Source: J095 sp964517605
GTDB lineage: Bacteria; Chloroflexota; Anaerolineae; 4572-78; J111
Assembly (NCBI GenBank): GCA_964517605.1
Contig: CAZFCE010000002.1
Coordinates: forward strand, 186,001-250,000
Direction: 5' to 3'
DNA: 64,000 nt
Shown: piece after piece, positions 21,976 to 30,665 of the stretch
Position numbering within the stretch: the stretch's first letter is position 1
Layout: every line of letters begins with the position of its first letter
Notes under the pieces: model-generated
Told to the model about the DNA's origin: nothing
What the model saw: only the letters and a program-made list of their open reading frames with translations
The model's database searches: none
Program-made: the position numbers and the translations under genes

Positions 21976-23647
21976 TGTAGGGGTGTTCGGTGTAGTGGTA
22001 GCGGGCCGGATGCGGCAGCAGCCCGGCTTCGATGTCCTGCTTGAGCATGGGTACCAGCCCTTCAAACACCACCCAACCCCGAATCCGGCTGCCCAGATAA
22101 GTGTTGTGAATGGCATCGTCAAACAGATCGGGTTGGCGCGGCATTAACCCGGCCACATCAATCAGCGGCACGTGGTTATCGGCGGCCCAGCGTTTGTACA
22201 CCCGGTTCTGGTAATCGGCGGCGCGGCGCATGTTGGCGTAACTGACAGGCCAGTACAGCCGGTTGAGAAAACTGTACACATTGCGATGGCGTTGCGGGTC
22301 CAGCGCCATTTTATCGTACACAAACCAGTTAAAAGTGGTCATCACCATTTTGATGTTGTTGGCTTCGCCCTGCTGCCGGATGTCATCCAGATCATTTTGG
22401 ATGCGGCGCAGGTCGAGCGCGTCGCCCACGTGAGCGCGGTCGGGGTTCAGTTCGTCCTGACCGGCGGGCAAAAAGAAGGTCTGTTCGGGTTTGGGCGGCT
22501 CTTTGCCGGTGACTAAAAACATCTCCACAATCGAGCGGGCGCGGGCGGCAATAGCCGAGTACTCGCTCAGCACATCGAGGATGGATTTATCCTCGGAATC
22601 CACGTTGTTGAGGTTGGGCACCAGCCCGGCAGGCGGCTTGCCTATTTTAAATTCGGGCGGAAAGCTGACCATTGTTTCGGGGTGAAACTGGTTGGAGCCT
22701 TCGTAAAAAATCAGGTAGTCCACATCCAGCGGCAGCAGTTCGTACTGCACCACTTTGGCAATGTCGTTGGTGTTCAACCCCTCGCGCCCGGCGTTAATCA
22801 CCTCAAAATTAACCTTGTAACCGTTGGCCTGCGCCCAAATATTGAGCCAGTTTTGCAAAAACTCCGGGTAAGAAAACGGCAGCGAGTGGCCATCTACGGT
22901 GGTGCTGGCCCCAATGCAGGCAATCCGAATGGTGTTGGGCGCTTTTTGTAACTCGATTTGCGGGCCGCGCCAGCCAAACTGGTTGGTGGTGAGGCCGGTG
23001 GGCAGGGTTACGTTGGGCGGGTAGCGGTAGCGCGGCAACGCCGACCCCCACGGAGCGCGGTACACCCGCACTTGCGGCGGCACCACGTTAAAAATATGGG
23101 TGGTGGTAAAGTAATTGTCCTTAAGGTTTTCGTTCCACAGATAGTTGGCCCGATAGCCGTAGCTGTTATCTATGGTTTGCATGTCTGCCGAAACTTCGTA
23201 TTTTGGCACCGGGTTGGGCGTGGCGTACACCCACTCGGCTTTGACATCGGGGCCAAACGTGAACTCGCGCACAAAATCATCCAGAGTGTACCGATTGGCA
23301 ACAACGGCGGGCGGTGGCACGGCGGGCGGAGCCGCCGGCGCAGCTTCGGTTAAAATTTCTTTGGCCGCGCCGCCGGGAGGAATGCACACCTTCCAGCCGG
23401 CTTCAATGACATCGGGGTCATTAATCTGGGGAAAGGTGGTGTCGCTTTGGTGCTGCCGGTTGGTGGCGGTGATAATGGCCGGATAAGCGTTAATATCGCC
23501 CAAAAATTTTTCGGCCACTTTGCTCAGCCAGTCGTTGGCCTGAATGGTGTAAATCTCCGAGCAAGCCGCGTTACTGGCTGCCATCGGGGTTGAGAGCGCC
23601 GCCAACAACATTACAATTGCCGCCAGCGTAAGTGGGAACTTTCGCAT
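21935..23647 (-). CDS. Secreted LysM and SGNH/GDSL hydrolase domain protein
   Basis: Exported protein of 570 aa with a signal peptide (residues 1-28) and a LysM-like domain at about 33-90 (YTIQANDWLSKVAEKFLGD ... WKVCIP) for cell-wall binding. A proline-rich linker leads to an SGNH hydrolase domain from about 230. Block I is CIGASTT with the candidate catalytic serine, then NAGREGLNT, then the oxyanion asparagine in YEGSNQFH, and HVPLIDVAG near the C-terminal catalytic region. Family members deacylate polysaccharides or lipids. It follows a small membrane-protein gene in the same direction. The 3' end runs 41 bp into the STAND regulator gene. Confidence 0.82.
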   Translation of the reverse strand: MRKFPLTLAAIVMLLAALSTPMAASNAACSEIYTIQANDWLSKVAEKFLGDINAYPAIITATNRQHQSDTTFPQINDPDVIEAGWKVCIPPGGAAKEILTEAAPAAPPAVPPPAVVANRYTLDDFVREFTFGPDVKAEWVYATPNPVPKYEVSADMQTIDNSYGYRANYLWNENLKDNYFTTTHIFNVVPPQVRVYRAPWGSALPRYRYPPNVTLPTGLTTNQFGWRGPQIELQKAPNTIRIACIGASTTVDGHSLPFSYPEFLQNWLNIWAQANGYKVNFEVINAGREGLNTNDIAKVVQYELLPLDVDYLIFYEGSNQFHPETMVSFPPEFKIGKPPAGLVPNLNNVDSEDKSILDVLSEYSAIAARARSIVEMFLVTGKEPPKPEQTFFLPAGQDELNPDRAHVGDALDLRRIQNDLDDIRQQGEANNIKMVMTTFNWFVYDKMALDPQRHRNVYSFLNRLYWPVSYANMRRAADYQNRVYKRWAADNHVPLIDVAGLMPRQPDLFDDAIHNTYLGSRIRGWVVFEGLVPMLKQDIEAGLLPHPARYHYTEHPYIKNDDYIRLLPAP

Positions 23648-23656
23648 AAATCCTCT

Positions 23657-23815
23657 TTATTTTGGCTGGGTTTGGTTAACCCCTTGTTTTAGCTCAAAGG
23701 TAGACAACCGGTAGCCATCAAGCCAGCGCATGCCAACCTCGGCCAGCGCCAACATAACCACCGTTACCACCACCGCAATGATAATATTGATTGTCCATTT
23801 TTTGGTTTTGCTCAT
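23657..23815 (-). CDS. Small single-pass membrane protein
   Basis: A 52-aa protein beginning MSKTKKWTIN, with one membrane segment (about residues 9-27) followed by EVGMRWLDGYRLSTF and a Gln/Thr-rich tail. The start at 23815 is preferred over an upstream in-frame start because the hydrophobic segment then sits as a normal N-terminal anchor. Nine base pairs separate it from the LysM-SGNH gene. The motif resembles the N-terminal anchor of larger SGNH acyltransferase-like proteins, so the pair may derive from or act as a split protein; this is inference. Confidence 0.6.
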   Translation of the reverse strand: MSKTKKWTINIIIAVVVTVVMLALAEVGMRWLDGYRLSTFELKQGVNQTQPK

Positions 23816-23974
23816 TGTACACCACAATCTAAAGATTTGGGTTGCGAAACTCCCACAGCACACCAACATCAGGCCAACGTTGCCTTAGCGTTGGGTTTGG
23901 GTATTAATTCTAAGCCGGAAGCCAACTTTTGGTCAAATTGGGAACGCATGCCGCCCGATTGCGACCCCAACCGC

Positions 23975-24016
23975 AAAAAAAAAACAGGACGCACCCGGAG
24001 GTGTGCGCCCTGTTTA
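23975..24016 (-). terminator. Rho-independent terminator of the PAC2 gene
   Basis: Hairpin AACAGGACGCAC / GTGTGCGCCCTGTT, about 11 bp with one bulge, followed on the minus strand by a run of T (the A-run at 23975-23984). Confidence 0.85.
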
Positions 24017-24038
24017 GACTACCGGTTATTAAAGCCGG

Positions 24039-24959
24039 TTAATCATCCAGGTCTTCTAAAATATCGCCCAGTTCCCGCTCCCACACATCATCCAGCGGCA
24101 TAAATGATTGTTCGGTAAAGCGCCGGGTGATGCCCTCCATAAACTCTTTCACCTTGAACTGCGGCATTTTCTCTTCAATCTCCCGAAGTTTGGCCGCCAT
24201 AGTGTCAATCAAATCATCGCTTTGCGCGGCCAATTCGGCGAGGTCCAGATGCAGGTTGAACATGTGGTTAAAACGGGTCAACAAATCGTACCAGGCTTTG
24301 TAATCGTTTTCAAGGCGCAGCCCTTGCAACCGGTCCGATATTTGCGACAAATCATACGCCGGCACAAAGGCGTAAAACACAAAAAATTCTATGCTGCGCT
24401 GCCGGGCCTGGTTGAGCAAATACGTGCCGATGGTGGCTCCGCCCTCGTAGTTTGAAAATTTTACGGCGTAGTGAGCCAGTTCATTCTTTAAATATCGCAG
24501 GCTGTAGGCGCAGGAGACTTCGCGGTCTTTATCATAGGGCATGGCTCCATACACCCCGCCAATGCTAACCGCCCGCTTAATGTTGAGCGTTTCAATCATA
24601 TCAAAAAAGGCGCTGCCGTACCGCTCCACGTTAAGGTGAGGCTCATCCCCCAGAAAAATAAATAATCCCCTTTGCTCGTCGCCGGTGTAGAAAATTTCAT
24701 TTCTGCGGACGTGCAGTTTGGACAGGTAGCCATCTTCCAGGCTGACTTCCGGGCGCAGGTAGTGATGCGTGCCGGGAACCTGAAATATGTAAAAATCGTC
24801 GGCTTTGATTTCGCCAATTTTTCTGGCCCCGGTCTGTTCAACCAGATAGGCCGGCAACCCCGATGAAATTGAACCGGCATCGGCCCACTGCCGCCAGCCG
24901 GCAATCAAATGCGCCTCGGCGGGCATGGGCTTTTCGTAGAGTACCAGATGTTCGTTCAT
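24039..24959 (-). CDS. PAC2 family protein
   Basis: A 306-aa protein of the PAC2 (proteasome-assembly-chaperone-like) family. Visible features are the N-terminal LIAGWRQWADAGSISSGLPAYLVEQ, FLGDEPHLNVERY, VSIGGVYGAMPYDKDREVSC and a C-terminal charged helical region. In actinobacteria and archaea such proteins accompany proteasome genes, but no proteasome gene is in this window. Single-gene unit with GAGG before the start and a strong terminator. Exact function unknown. Confidence 0.88.
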   Translation of the reverse strand: MNEHLVLYEKPMPAEAHLIAGWRQWADAGSISSGLPAYLVEQTGARKIGEIKADDFYIFQVPGTHHYLRPEVSLEDGYLSKLHVRRNEIFYTGDEQRGLFIFLGDEPHLNVERYGSAFFDMIETLNIKRAVSIGGVYGAMPYDKDREVSCAYSLRYLKNELAHYAVKFSNYEGGATIGTYLLNQARQRSIEFFVFYAFVPAYDLSQISDRLQGLRLENDYKAWYDLLTRFNHMFNLHLDLAELAAQSDDLIDTMAAKLREIEEKMPQFKVKEFMEGITRRFTEQSFMPLDDVWERELGDILEDLDD

Positions 24960-25098
24960 GTTATCGCCTCTAATAAAAGCAAGAACAATTGCTGCCTATC
25001 ACTCTAGCATATTCCCCCAACGGGGTCAAACAGAAATTGCGTTCCATATTTTTTTGCGATAGACTTGCCGCATTGGGTAATTATTGGGGGAGGCGATG

Positions 25099-26418
25099 AT
25101 GGGCGCAATCCGAAAAAGTTTAAATTTGTGGGTACTGGTACTGCTGGCGGGGCTATTGGCCGCCTGCCACACCACCACCGGCGAACCAAACTCGGCGGTC
25201 ACTCAACCGGCGCTGCCGCCCCTGAGCAACGCGCCCGATGCCGCCATTCAAGCCCAGGCCGCCTTACCGGGCCGCGAAGCCAGCCTTAAAACCGTAGAGG
25301 CCATTGTGCAAGAATCGTTCCCGGTGCAGGTTCAGGCGCTTGTTCGGGGTTGGGTGCCGGATTCTTGCACCACGGTGGCCCAGATTAACCAGGCGCGTAA
25401 CGACCACACCTTTGAAATTGCGCTGGCTACTCTGCGCCAAACCGATGCCATGTGCGCCCAACAGCCGCAATCCTTTGAAAAAACAATGGCGCTGGACGTA
25501 GCCGGCTTGCCGGCGGGCGCGTACACCATCAACGCTGCCAGCGCCAACAGCGTTAGCACCACCTTTGCGCTAACCGTGGATAACGTGCCGCCGGCAGCGC
25601 CGCCCACCCCGGAACTGGTGGGCGCATCCATTACCGGCCTGGTGTGGGCCGATACCTGCCAGCCAAACAACGATGCCTCGCCGGGGCCAAACTGCGTGGC
25701 GGCAACTGACGGCGGCTACCAGGCCGATGGCGCATTCAACCCCACCGAGCCGCGCCTTGCCGGCGTGCAGGTAACGCTCAAAACAGGCGAATGCGCGCCC
25801 GATACCCCGCCGGTGGCGGTGGCCACCACCGATACCAGCGGCGCGTACCTGTTTACCGGCCTGGCCGCCGGCACGTACTGCGTTGCCATTGATCCGGCCT
25901 CGGCGCAGAATTTGCCGGTGCTGCAACCCGGCAAGTTTACCTACCCCGGTGAAAACCAGGGTAACGTTACCCTCACCCTGCAAAAAAACGATTACCAAAC
26001 CTCGGATTTTGGCTGGTTTCGGCAGAACGCCGCCGCGCCCACGGCGGCAACCGCCGCCGGCAACTGCGGTAACGCCGCCGAGTTTATCGCCGATGTGACC
26101 ATTCCTGATGACAGCGTGCTAACGCCGGGCGAACCGTTTACCAAAACGTGGCGGCTAAAAAACACCGGTACCTGTGCCTGGGGGCCGGAATATAAGCTGA
26201 TGTTCAGCGGCGGCGATCAACTGAACGGCCCGGCTGGCGTATCGCTGCCGCAACCGGTTGCGCCGGATGCCGAAGTGGAACTATCGGTTGCGCTCACCGC
26301 GCCACCCGCCCCCGGCGCGTACCACGGCGAGTGGATATTACAAAGCCCCACCGGCGCTCAATTTGGCAGCGATGGGGCTTCTTATCCGTTGTACGTGCAA
26401 ATTATAGTTTCAGATTAA
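25099..26418 (+). CDS. Lipoprotein with SdrD-B-like and NBR1-type Ig domains
   Basis: Lipoprotein of 439 aa from the second of two adjacent ATGs, chosen because GGAGG is then five bases upstream. The signal peptide ends at LLAAC (cysteine about residue 23). A first domain (about 65-170) is unassigned. About 180-310 is an SdrD B/carboxypeptidase-regulatory-like fold (ITGLVWADTCQPNND, GVQVTLKTG, SGAYLFTGLAAGTYCV). The C-terminal 100 residues match the Ig-like domain first described in NBR1 (FTKTWRLKNTGTCAWGPEYKL, APPAPGAYHGEWIL). This combination is common in Anaerolineae cell-surface lipoproteins. A carbohydrate- or protein-binding role is likely. Confidence 0.85.
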   Translation: MGAIRKSLNLWVLVLLAGLLAACHTTTGEPNSAVTQPALPPLSNAPDAAIQAQAALPGREASLKTVEAIVQESFPVQVQALVRGWVPDSCTTVAQINQARNDHTFEIALATLRQTDAMCAQQPQSFEKTMALDVAGLPAGAYTINAASANSVSTTFALTVDNVPPAAPPTPELVGASITGLVWADTCQPNNDASPGPNCVAATDGGYQADGAFNPTEPRLAGVQVTLKTGECAPDTPPVAVATTDTSGAYLFTGLAAGTYCVAIDPASAQNLPVLQPGKFTYPGENQGNVTLTLQKNDYQTSDFGWFRQNAAAPTAATAAGNCGNAAEFIADVTIPDDSVLTPGEPFTKTWRLKNTGTCAWGPEYKLMFSGGDQLNGPAGVSLPQPVAPDAEVELSVALTAPPAPGAYHGEWILQSPTGAQFGSDGASYPLYVQIIVSD

Positions 26419-26426
26419 ACGTTATG

Positions 26427-27428
26427 TTAATCCTGCCAGCTACACACCTGCGGTTTGCCGGCATCGGGCCGCCAGCCGCACCATTCACTGTTACCGGGAT
26501 TTCTGCGCCCCTGGAACGTGCGCCCGGTGGTCAAATCAAGCTGCCATTCAAACGAGTCCTGCTCGCCCTGGTCGTTGCTCCAGGTGCCGGTTAAGCGGGC
26601 CTGGGTAATAGAGTCAACAGCCATCACCCCGGTGATTTTACCGCTGTGGCCCTGGCTATCTACGTAAGTGCCCTGCACGGCAGAACCGGTTTGCACCAAC
26701 GTAGCCTGCCCGGTTACGCCCGCCGGATTACCAAATTGCAATTGCCACGCGCCGCTAAAACCGCAACCGGCGGGCAACGGTTGGCCGGTTCTCACGCCAC
26801 ACCACTGCCCCGTTTTGCCGCCTTCAAAATTGCCGGTAAAGCTGGCCCAATCCGGGAGTATTTGCCAGCGCAAAAAGCTCTGGCTGTTGGGGCTGCGGTT
26901 GCTCATCCACATTCCCTGAAGTTGGTGAAGATCAGACACCACAACGCCATTAATTTGGCCGGAGTCTATGCCGCCATACCACTGGTATGTCCCGGTTACG
27001 TCCGAATTGCGCTGATTTAACGTCATCGTGCCAAACGTAAAATCCCAATCTCCGGTCAGCGAGGTGTAAGCCGGCGTTGCTTCTTCTTTTTTGGCGGTTG
27101 CCGTTTTTGACGCTGCCGCCGTTGGTTTAACCGCCGGCGCGACAGCCGCCACCGTTGCGGTTGTGGTGGTGGTTGTTGTTACCATTGCGGTGGCGGTAAC
27201 GGCGGTAGTTGCCGTGACCACAGCGGTAGCCGGGGCGCTGGTAGCTGCCGGCGTGGGCGTAGCCGCCAGCGTGGGAATGGCAGTCGGCGAGGCGGGAGCC
27301 GGAGTAGCCGCTTCGGTGGCTGCCGCCAGCGGCACAATGGTAGGAGTAATAGCCGCTTGGGGAGTAGCGTTACAACCGCTCAGTAAAAAAATAAAAACAG
27401 AGAAAACAGTTAACATTATTTTTTTCAT
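26427..27428 (-). CDS. Lipoprotein with duplicated beta-domain
   Basis: Protein of 333 aa with a lipoprotein signal peptide (FIFLLSGC, cysteine about residue 18). A long Ala/Thr/Pro/Val linker covers residues 20-120, then come two related domains of about 95 residues. Each begins with a GDW/GAW...FG pattern (TGDWDFTFGTMTLNQRNSDVTG and SGAWQLQFGNPAGVTG) and ends with a WCG motif, so the C-terminal half is an internal duplication. The start at 27428 is chosen because it begins the lipoprotein signal. It is convergent with the preceding lipoprotein gene, 8 bp apart. Function unknown. Confidence 0.8.
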   Translation of the reverse strand: MKKIMLTVFSVFIFLLSGCNATPQAAITPTIVPLAAATEAATPAPASPTAIPTLAATPTPAATSAPATAVVTATTAVTATAMVTTTTTTTATVAAVAPAVKPTAAASKTATAKKEEATPAYTSLTGDWDFTFGTMTLNQRNSDVTGTYQWYGGIDSGQINGVVVSDLHQLQGMWMSNRSPNSQSFLRWQILPDWASFTGNFEGGKTGQWCGVRTGQPLPAGCGFSGAWQLQFGNPAGVTGQATLVQTGSAVQGTYVDSQGHSGKITGVMAVDSITQARLTGTWSNDQGEQDSFEWQLDLTTGRTFQGRRNPGNSEWCGWRPDAGKPQVCSWQD

Positions 27429-27440
27429 GGTTAGCCTTCT

Positions 27441-27472
27441 AAAAAGGGACGACCGGGCGTTTGGCCCGGTCG
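27441..27472 (-). terminator. Probable terminator
   Basis: Perfect 9-bp stem CGACCGGGC / GCCCGGTCG with a 5-base loop, followed on the minus strand by CCCTTTTT. It lies between the Gly/Pro-rich protein gene and the lipoprotein gene. Confidence 0.7.
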
Positions 27473-27497
27473 CCGTTACCCAAATTTGCATTCAATA

Positions 27498-27992
27498 TCA
27501 AGCTACTTGGTTAAAGATAAGCCCGGTATATTGTGAGGCTTGCTGGCCCTGCGATTTGATACTGTTGACCAGATTGGTAATGTCATCATCGGAAACTTCC
27601 CCGGATTCGTATTTATCCACAAAATCCTGGAGAAATTGAGGCACCTGCCCCGCTCCCATTGACTTACCCGCGCCGCCCATTGGGGGCGGGCCACCTGGGC
27701 CACCCGGACCGCCGGGACCACCGGCTCCATCCGGGGGTTTTAGTTCAAAACCGGCTTCTTCCAGAGCATTCTTCAGGTCATCACCGGGCCGAATGCCTGC
27801 ATCCCGAATTTCTTCCATCATGGACATCATATCTTCGTCGGAGATATTTTCGGAGTCGTAGTTGGAAAGAATTTGTTGAAGCTGATCTTTCTGGTCGTCG
27901 GTTAGTTTGTAGTTCATCGGTGGGCGTTGTTGGAATGCTCCAGTTACGCCGGTTAATCCCATTGAACTGTTTATACCACTAATACCTGTCAT
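27498..27992 (-). CDS. Acidic helical protein with Gly/Pro-rich insert
   Basis: A 164-aa protein, no signal peptide seen. Residues 1-25 are Ser/Gly/Thr-rich (TGISGINSSMGLTGVTG). Residues 28-88 are acidic helices, about 90-112 a GGPGGP-type low-complexity stretch, and 118-164 a second acidic helical part. YDSENISDEDMMSMMEEI in the first half and YESGEVSDDDITNLVNSI in the second are clearly related, pointing to an internal duplication. The acidic loops are reminiscent of degenerate EF-hands, and the N terminus resembles secreted EF-hand proteins of other bacteria. It lies between an exporter operon and a lipoprotein. Function unknown. Confidence 0.7.
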   Translation of the reverse strand: MTGISGINSSMGLTGVTGAFQQRPPMNYKLTDDQKDQLQQILSNYDSENISDEDMMSMMEEIRDAGIRPGDDLKNALEEAGFELKPPDGAGGPGGPGGPGGPPPMGGAGKSMGAGQVPQFLQDFVDKYESGEVSDDDITNLVNSIKSQGQQASQYTGLIFNQVA

Positions 27993-28129
27993 GTTATTTT
28001 ACACCTTTCTTTCAACTAACTGTTAACTGATAACTCTGTTTGAGGGAACTACCCCGGTGATATAGAAGTTATCGGCCAACTCAGGTGATTTTACAGGTTA
28101 TTACCGGTAAAAAAAATGTCAAAACACGC

Positions 28130-29029
28130 CTATTTACACAACGATTTAAACCTGGCCGGTGTAATTTTAGTGTAACGTTTAAAGAACTTGGTCATGTTAG
28201 CGGGGTCGCTAAACCCCGTGGCATACGCAATCTCCTGAATGGTTAACTCCGAATACAAGATGAGCCGTTTAATTTCCAGCACCACTCTTTCATCAATAAT
28301 TTGCTTGGGAGGTTTGCCCAGGTACAGGTGAGTAACCTTGTTGAGCTTTTTGGGCGTAACCGCCAGCGCCGAGGCGTAATCCTGCACGCCCCGGGACGAG
28401 GCGTAATCGGCTTCGAGCGCGTTTCTAAACTGAACAAACATGCTGTAGTCTTTGTGGTTGTGGGCGTCTTGCGGCGTTACCAGGTTGCATTGGCCCCGTT
28501 TAATGCGCTCGGCCTTTAAGACAAACACCTTTAGTAAATTCCGCAGGATGTCGTTTTTGATAAAATCGGGGTTAATGGCCAGTTCGGCTTGCATTGATTT
28601 GACCAGGGCCAAAAACTCGTCGCACTCAGCCGATGACAGATACAACACCGGCGGCGCAAAGTAGGGGTTAAACAGCGCCAGGCTGAACAGCCACTCCAAA
28701 TCCGATGGATACCGGTACAGGTATTCCTCGGTAAAAAGGATGAGGTAGCCTTCGGTGCCGGGTTTGAAATCGTACACCTGAATCTGGCTTTTTTCGATTG
28801 CAAACAAAGCGCCCCGCTGGTACGGCAACGGCTCAAGGTTAACCCAATGCGTGCCTTCGCCGTGGGTAATGAGCAACAACTGGTAAGAGTTTGCGCGATG
28901 CGGTAAATGGTCTGCCACGCCGTCTTTGGCTAAAAAAGTGTTCAGGTCGATGATGGCAAATTCCTGAGCGTTATCAGAACGCGATTGTGAGTTAACTGCT
29001 AATTCTTTGGTTAGGGTTACATCGGCCAT
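28130..29029 (-). CDS. AraC family transcriptional regulator
   Basis: A 299-aa regulator. The N-terminal cupin-like sensing half (HRANSYQLLLITHGEGTHWVNLEPLPYQRGALFAIEKSQIQVYD) precedes the C-terminal AraC/XylS domain with two helix-turn-helix motifs (KKLNKVTHLYLGKPPKQIIDERV; LTIQEIAYATGFSDPANMTKFFKRYTKITPARFK). It sits between the exporter operon and the Gly/Pro-rich protein, in the same direction, and may respond to an exported or sensed small molecule. No operator was recognised in the 137 bp downstream of it. Confidence 0.92.
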   Translation of the reverse strand: MADVTLTKELAVNSQSRSDNAQEFAIIDLNTFLAKDGVADHLPHRANSYQLLLITHGEGTHWVNLEPLPYQRGALFAIEKSQIQVYDFKPGTEGYLILFTEEYLYRYPSDLEWLFSLALFNPYFAPPVLYLSSAECDEFLALVKSMQAELAINPDFIKNDILRNLLKVFVLKAERIKRGQCNLVTPQDAHNHKDYSMFVQFRNALEADYASSRGVQDYASALAVTPKKLNKVTHLYLGKPPKQIIDERVVLEIKRLILYSELTIQEIAYATGFSDPANMTKFFKRYTKITPARFKSLCK

Positions 29030-29074
29030 AAAAAATTACGCTTTCTAGGTAGGCAATTTACCTGATAAAACCGG

Positions 29075-30655
29075 TTATTCAATCCAATTTAATAAACGTT
29101 CGTTAACGCCCTGGTAATTTAGCCCCAGTTGCGCCTGCACCTCCGGTGAAAAGAGGGCGTGCTGGTTAGAGCCATCGGCGTTCATTACCCAGATTTCCCA
29201 CCGGCCATTGCGGTCGGAGAGAAAAACTAACTGCGAACCATCGGGCGACCAGGCCGGGGCGGCGCTGCTGTATTGCGGGTCGGCCAGTAGCGGCGGTTTG
29301 GTAAGCCGTTCGCGGCTGCCGGAGGCCATGTTGTAGGTGTACACTTCCCAGTGATCGTGCTGCTTGTAGGTGAGCGCCAGCATGCTGCCATCCGCCGAGA
29401 AAACCGGGGCAATGTCGCGCGCATCGCTGGTGAACGACTGGAGTTTGCCGGTAGCAATATCAAGCTGCATTAACCCTTTTTGGCCGCTGTAAATTACCCG
29501 CGCCGGATTTTTGGGGTCTTGCGTGGGGCTAAAGCTGTACAGGTCGGCGGGCAAATCCTGAATTTTGCCGGTAGCCACGTTCACCTGGCGCAGCCCCCAC
29601 TGCAAATCCTCGCGCCGCACAAAACACACCGTAATGCTGTGGGCGTTGCGCCGGATATTGATGATTTCAATGTTATCGGGCAACCTCATCCCGTCGTCGC
29701 TATCAAAATTACGGCATTCTTCGGCGGGATCAACCGTGCCGCCGTGTTGAAACGAAACGATGATGCTCTGCCCGTCGGCGGACCAGGTGGGCGATTTGGG
29801 CCGGGGGATATCGGTCATAATGGCCCGTTCGCTGCCGTTAGCCAGGTTGAGCACGTACAGCGTGCCCATTTTGGCCCCATCCCAGCGGGTAAACGCCACC
29901 TGCTGCCCATCCGGCGATACCACCGGGTCAATCACACCGCTGGCCAATTTGCGCAGCCCGGAACCGTCAAGTTGAGCTTCGTACAAATCGCCGCCGCTGC
30001 TGGTGGCAAACACCAGCCGGCCACCGCTGGTTGAGATGGTGGTGGTTGCGGCGGCAGTCTGGCTGCCGGTAGCCGTTGCGGAGGCGGCGCTAACCGCTTT
30101 GGGCGTGGCGCTGGCCGCCGGCTGGTTGTTAACCACCGGCACATCTTTAAGCGAGCCGGTAATCCGCACATACGCGGCCTGGCCGGAGACCCAGCCGGTT
30201 TTGCCCGCCGCTGTTACAATTTGCAGCCAACCGCCATCGGCGGTGGCCCCGGTTACGGCCAGCACATCGCCTTTGGCAGCGGTGCCGCTGGATTGATAGG
30301 CCATCCCCGGCCCCTGCCGCACATTGATGCCCACGGTGAGCACCTCGGCTTGCATGGTGGCGGTGGCAACTGATGTGGCCGTGACCACGGCAGTCGGTGT
30401 GATGGCGGCAGTGGCGGCGGGCAGCGAGGCCGTGGCCGTGACCGTGCCGGCGGCGGTTAGCGCGGCGGCAACTGCCGGCGTGGGCGTGGTGATGGTAGTT
30501 GTCGCCGTGAGCGTGGCCGTGGCCGCGGGCGTGAGCGCCGCCGCATCCAGCCGCACAATGGTGGGCGTGGGGCTGCTGGCGCTACTGGGCGTAGCGCAGG
30601 CCGTGGTTAGCCCTAACACCGTTACAAAAAGAAGAGTTGTCCAAAATCTCATCAT
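29075..30655 (-). CDS. Lipoprotein with SH3-like and TolB-type beta-propeller domains
   Basis: Surface lipoprotein, about 526 aa. The signal peptide ends at GLTTAC, followed by an Ala/Thr linker. A bacterial SH3 domain at about 130-190 reads VGINVRQGPGMAYQSSGTAAKGDVLAVTG. The second half is a WD40/PD40 propeller with repeated SPDGQQVAFTRWDG, WSADGQSIIVSF, FSADGSMLALTYK and WSPDGSQLVFLSDRNG. The start is chosen at the first of two ATGs after GAGG; an ATG at 30673 overlapping the permease stop is also possible. It follows the permease directly, so is probably in the exporter operon. Binds wall or protein ligands; no enzymatic motif is seen. Confidence 0.85.
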   Translation of the reverse strand: MMRFWTTLLFVTVLGLTTACATPSSASSPTPTIVRLDAAALTPAATATLTATTTITTPTPAVAAALTAAGTVTATASLPAATAAITPTAVVTATSVATATMQAEVLTVGINVRQGPGMAYQSSGTAAKGDVLAVTGATADGGWLQIVTAAGKTGWVSGQAAYVRITGSLKDVPVVNNQPAASATPKAVSAASATATGSQTAAATTTISTSGGRLVFATSSGGDLYEAQLDGSGLRKLASGVIDPVVSPDGQQVAFTRWDGAKMGTLYVLNLANGSERAIMTDIPRPKSPTWSADGQSIIVSFQHGGTVDPAEECRNFDSDDGMRLPDNIEIINIRRNAHSITVCFVRREDLQWGLRQVNVATGKIQDLPADLYSFSPTQDPKNPARVIYSGQKGLMQLDIATGKLQSFTSDARDIAPVFSADGSMLALTYKQHDHWEVYTYNMASGSRERLTKPPLLADPQYSSAAPAWSPDGSQLVFLSDRNGRWEIWVMNADGSNQHALFSPEVQAQLGLNYQGVNERLLNWIE

Positions 30656-30665
30656 CAACCTCGTG

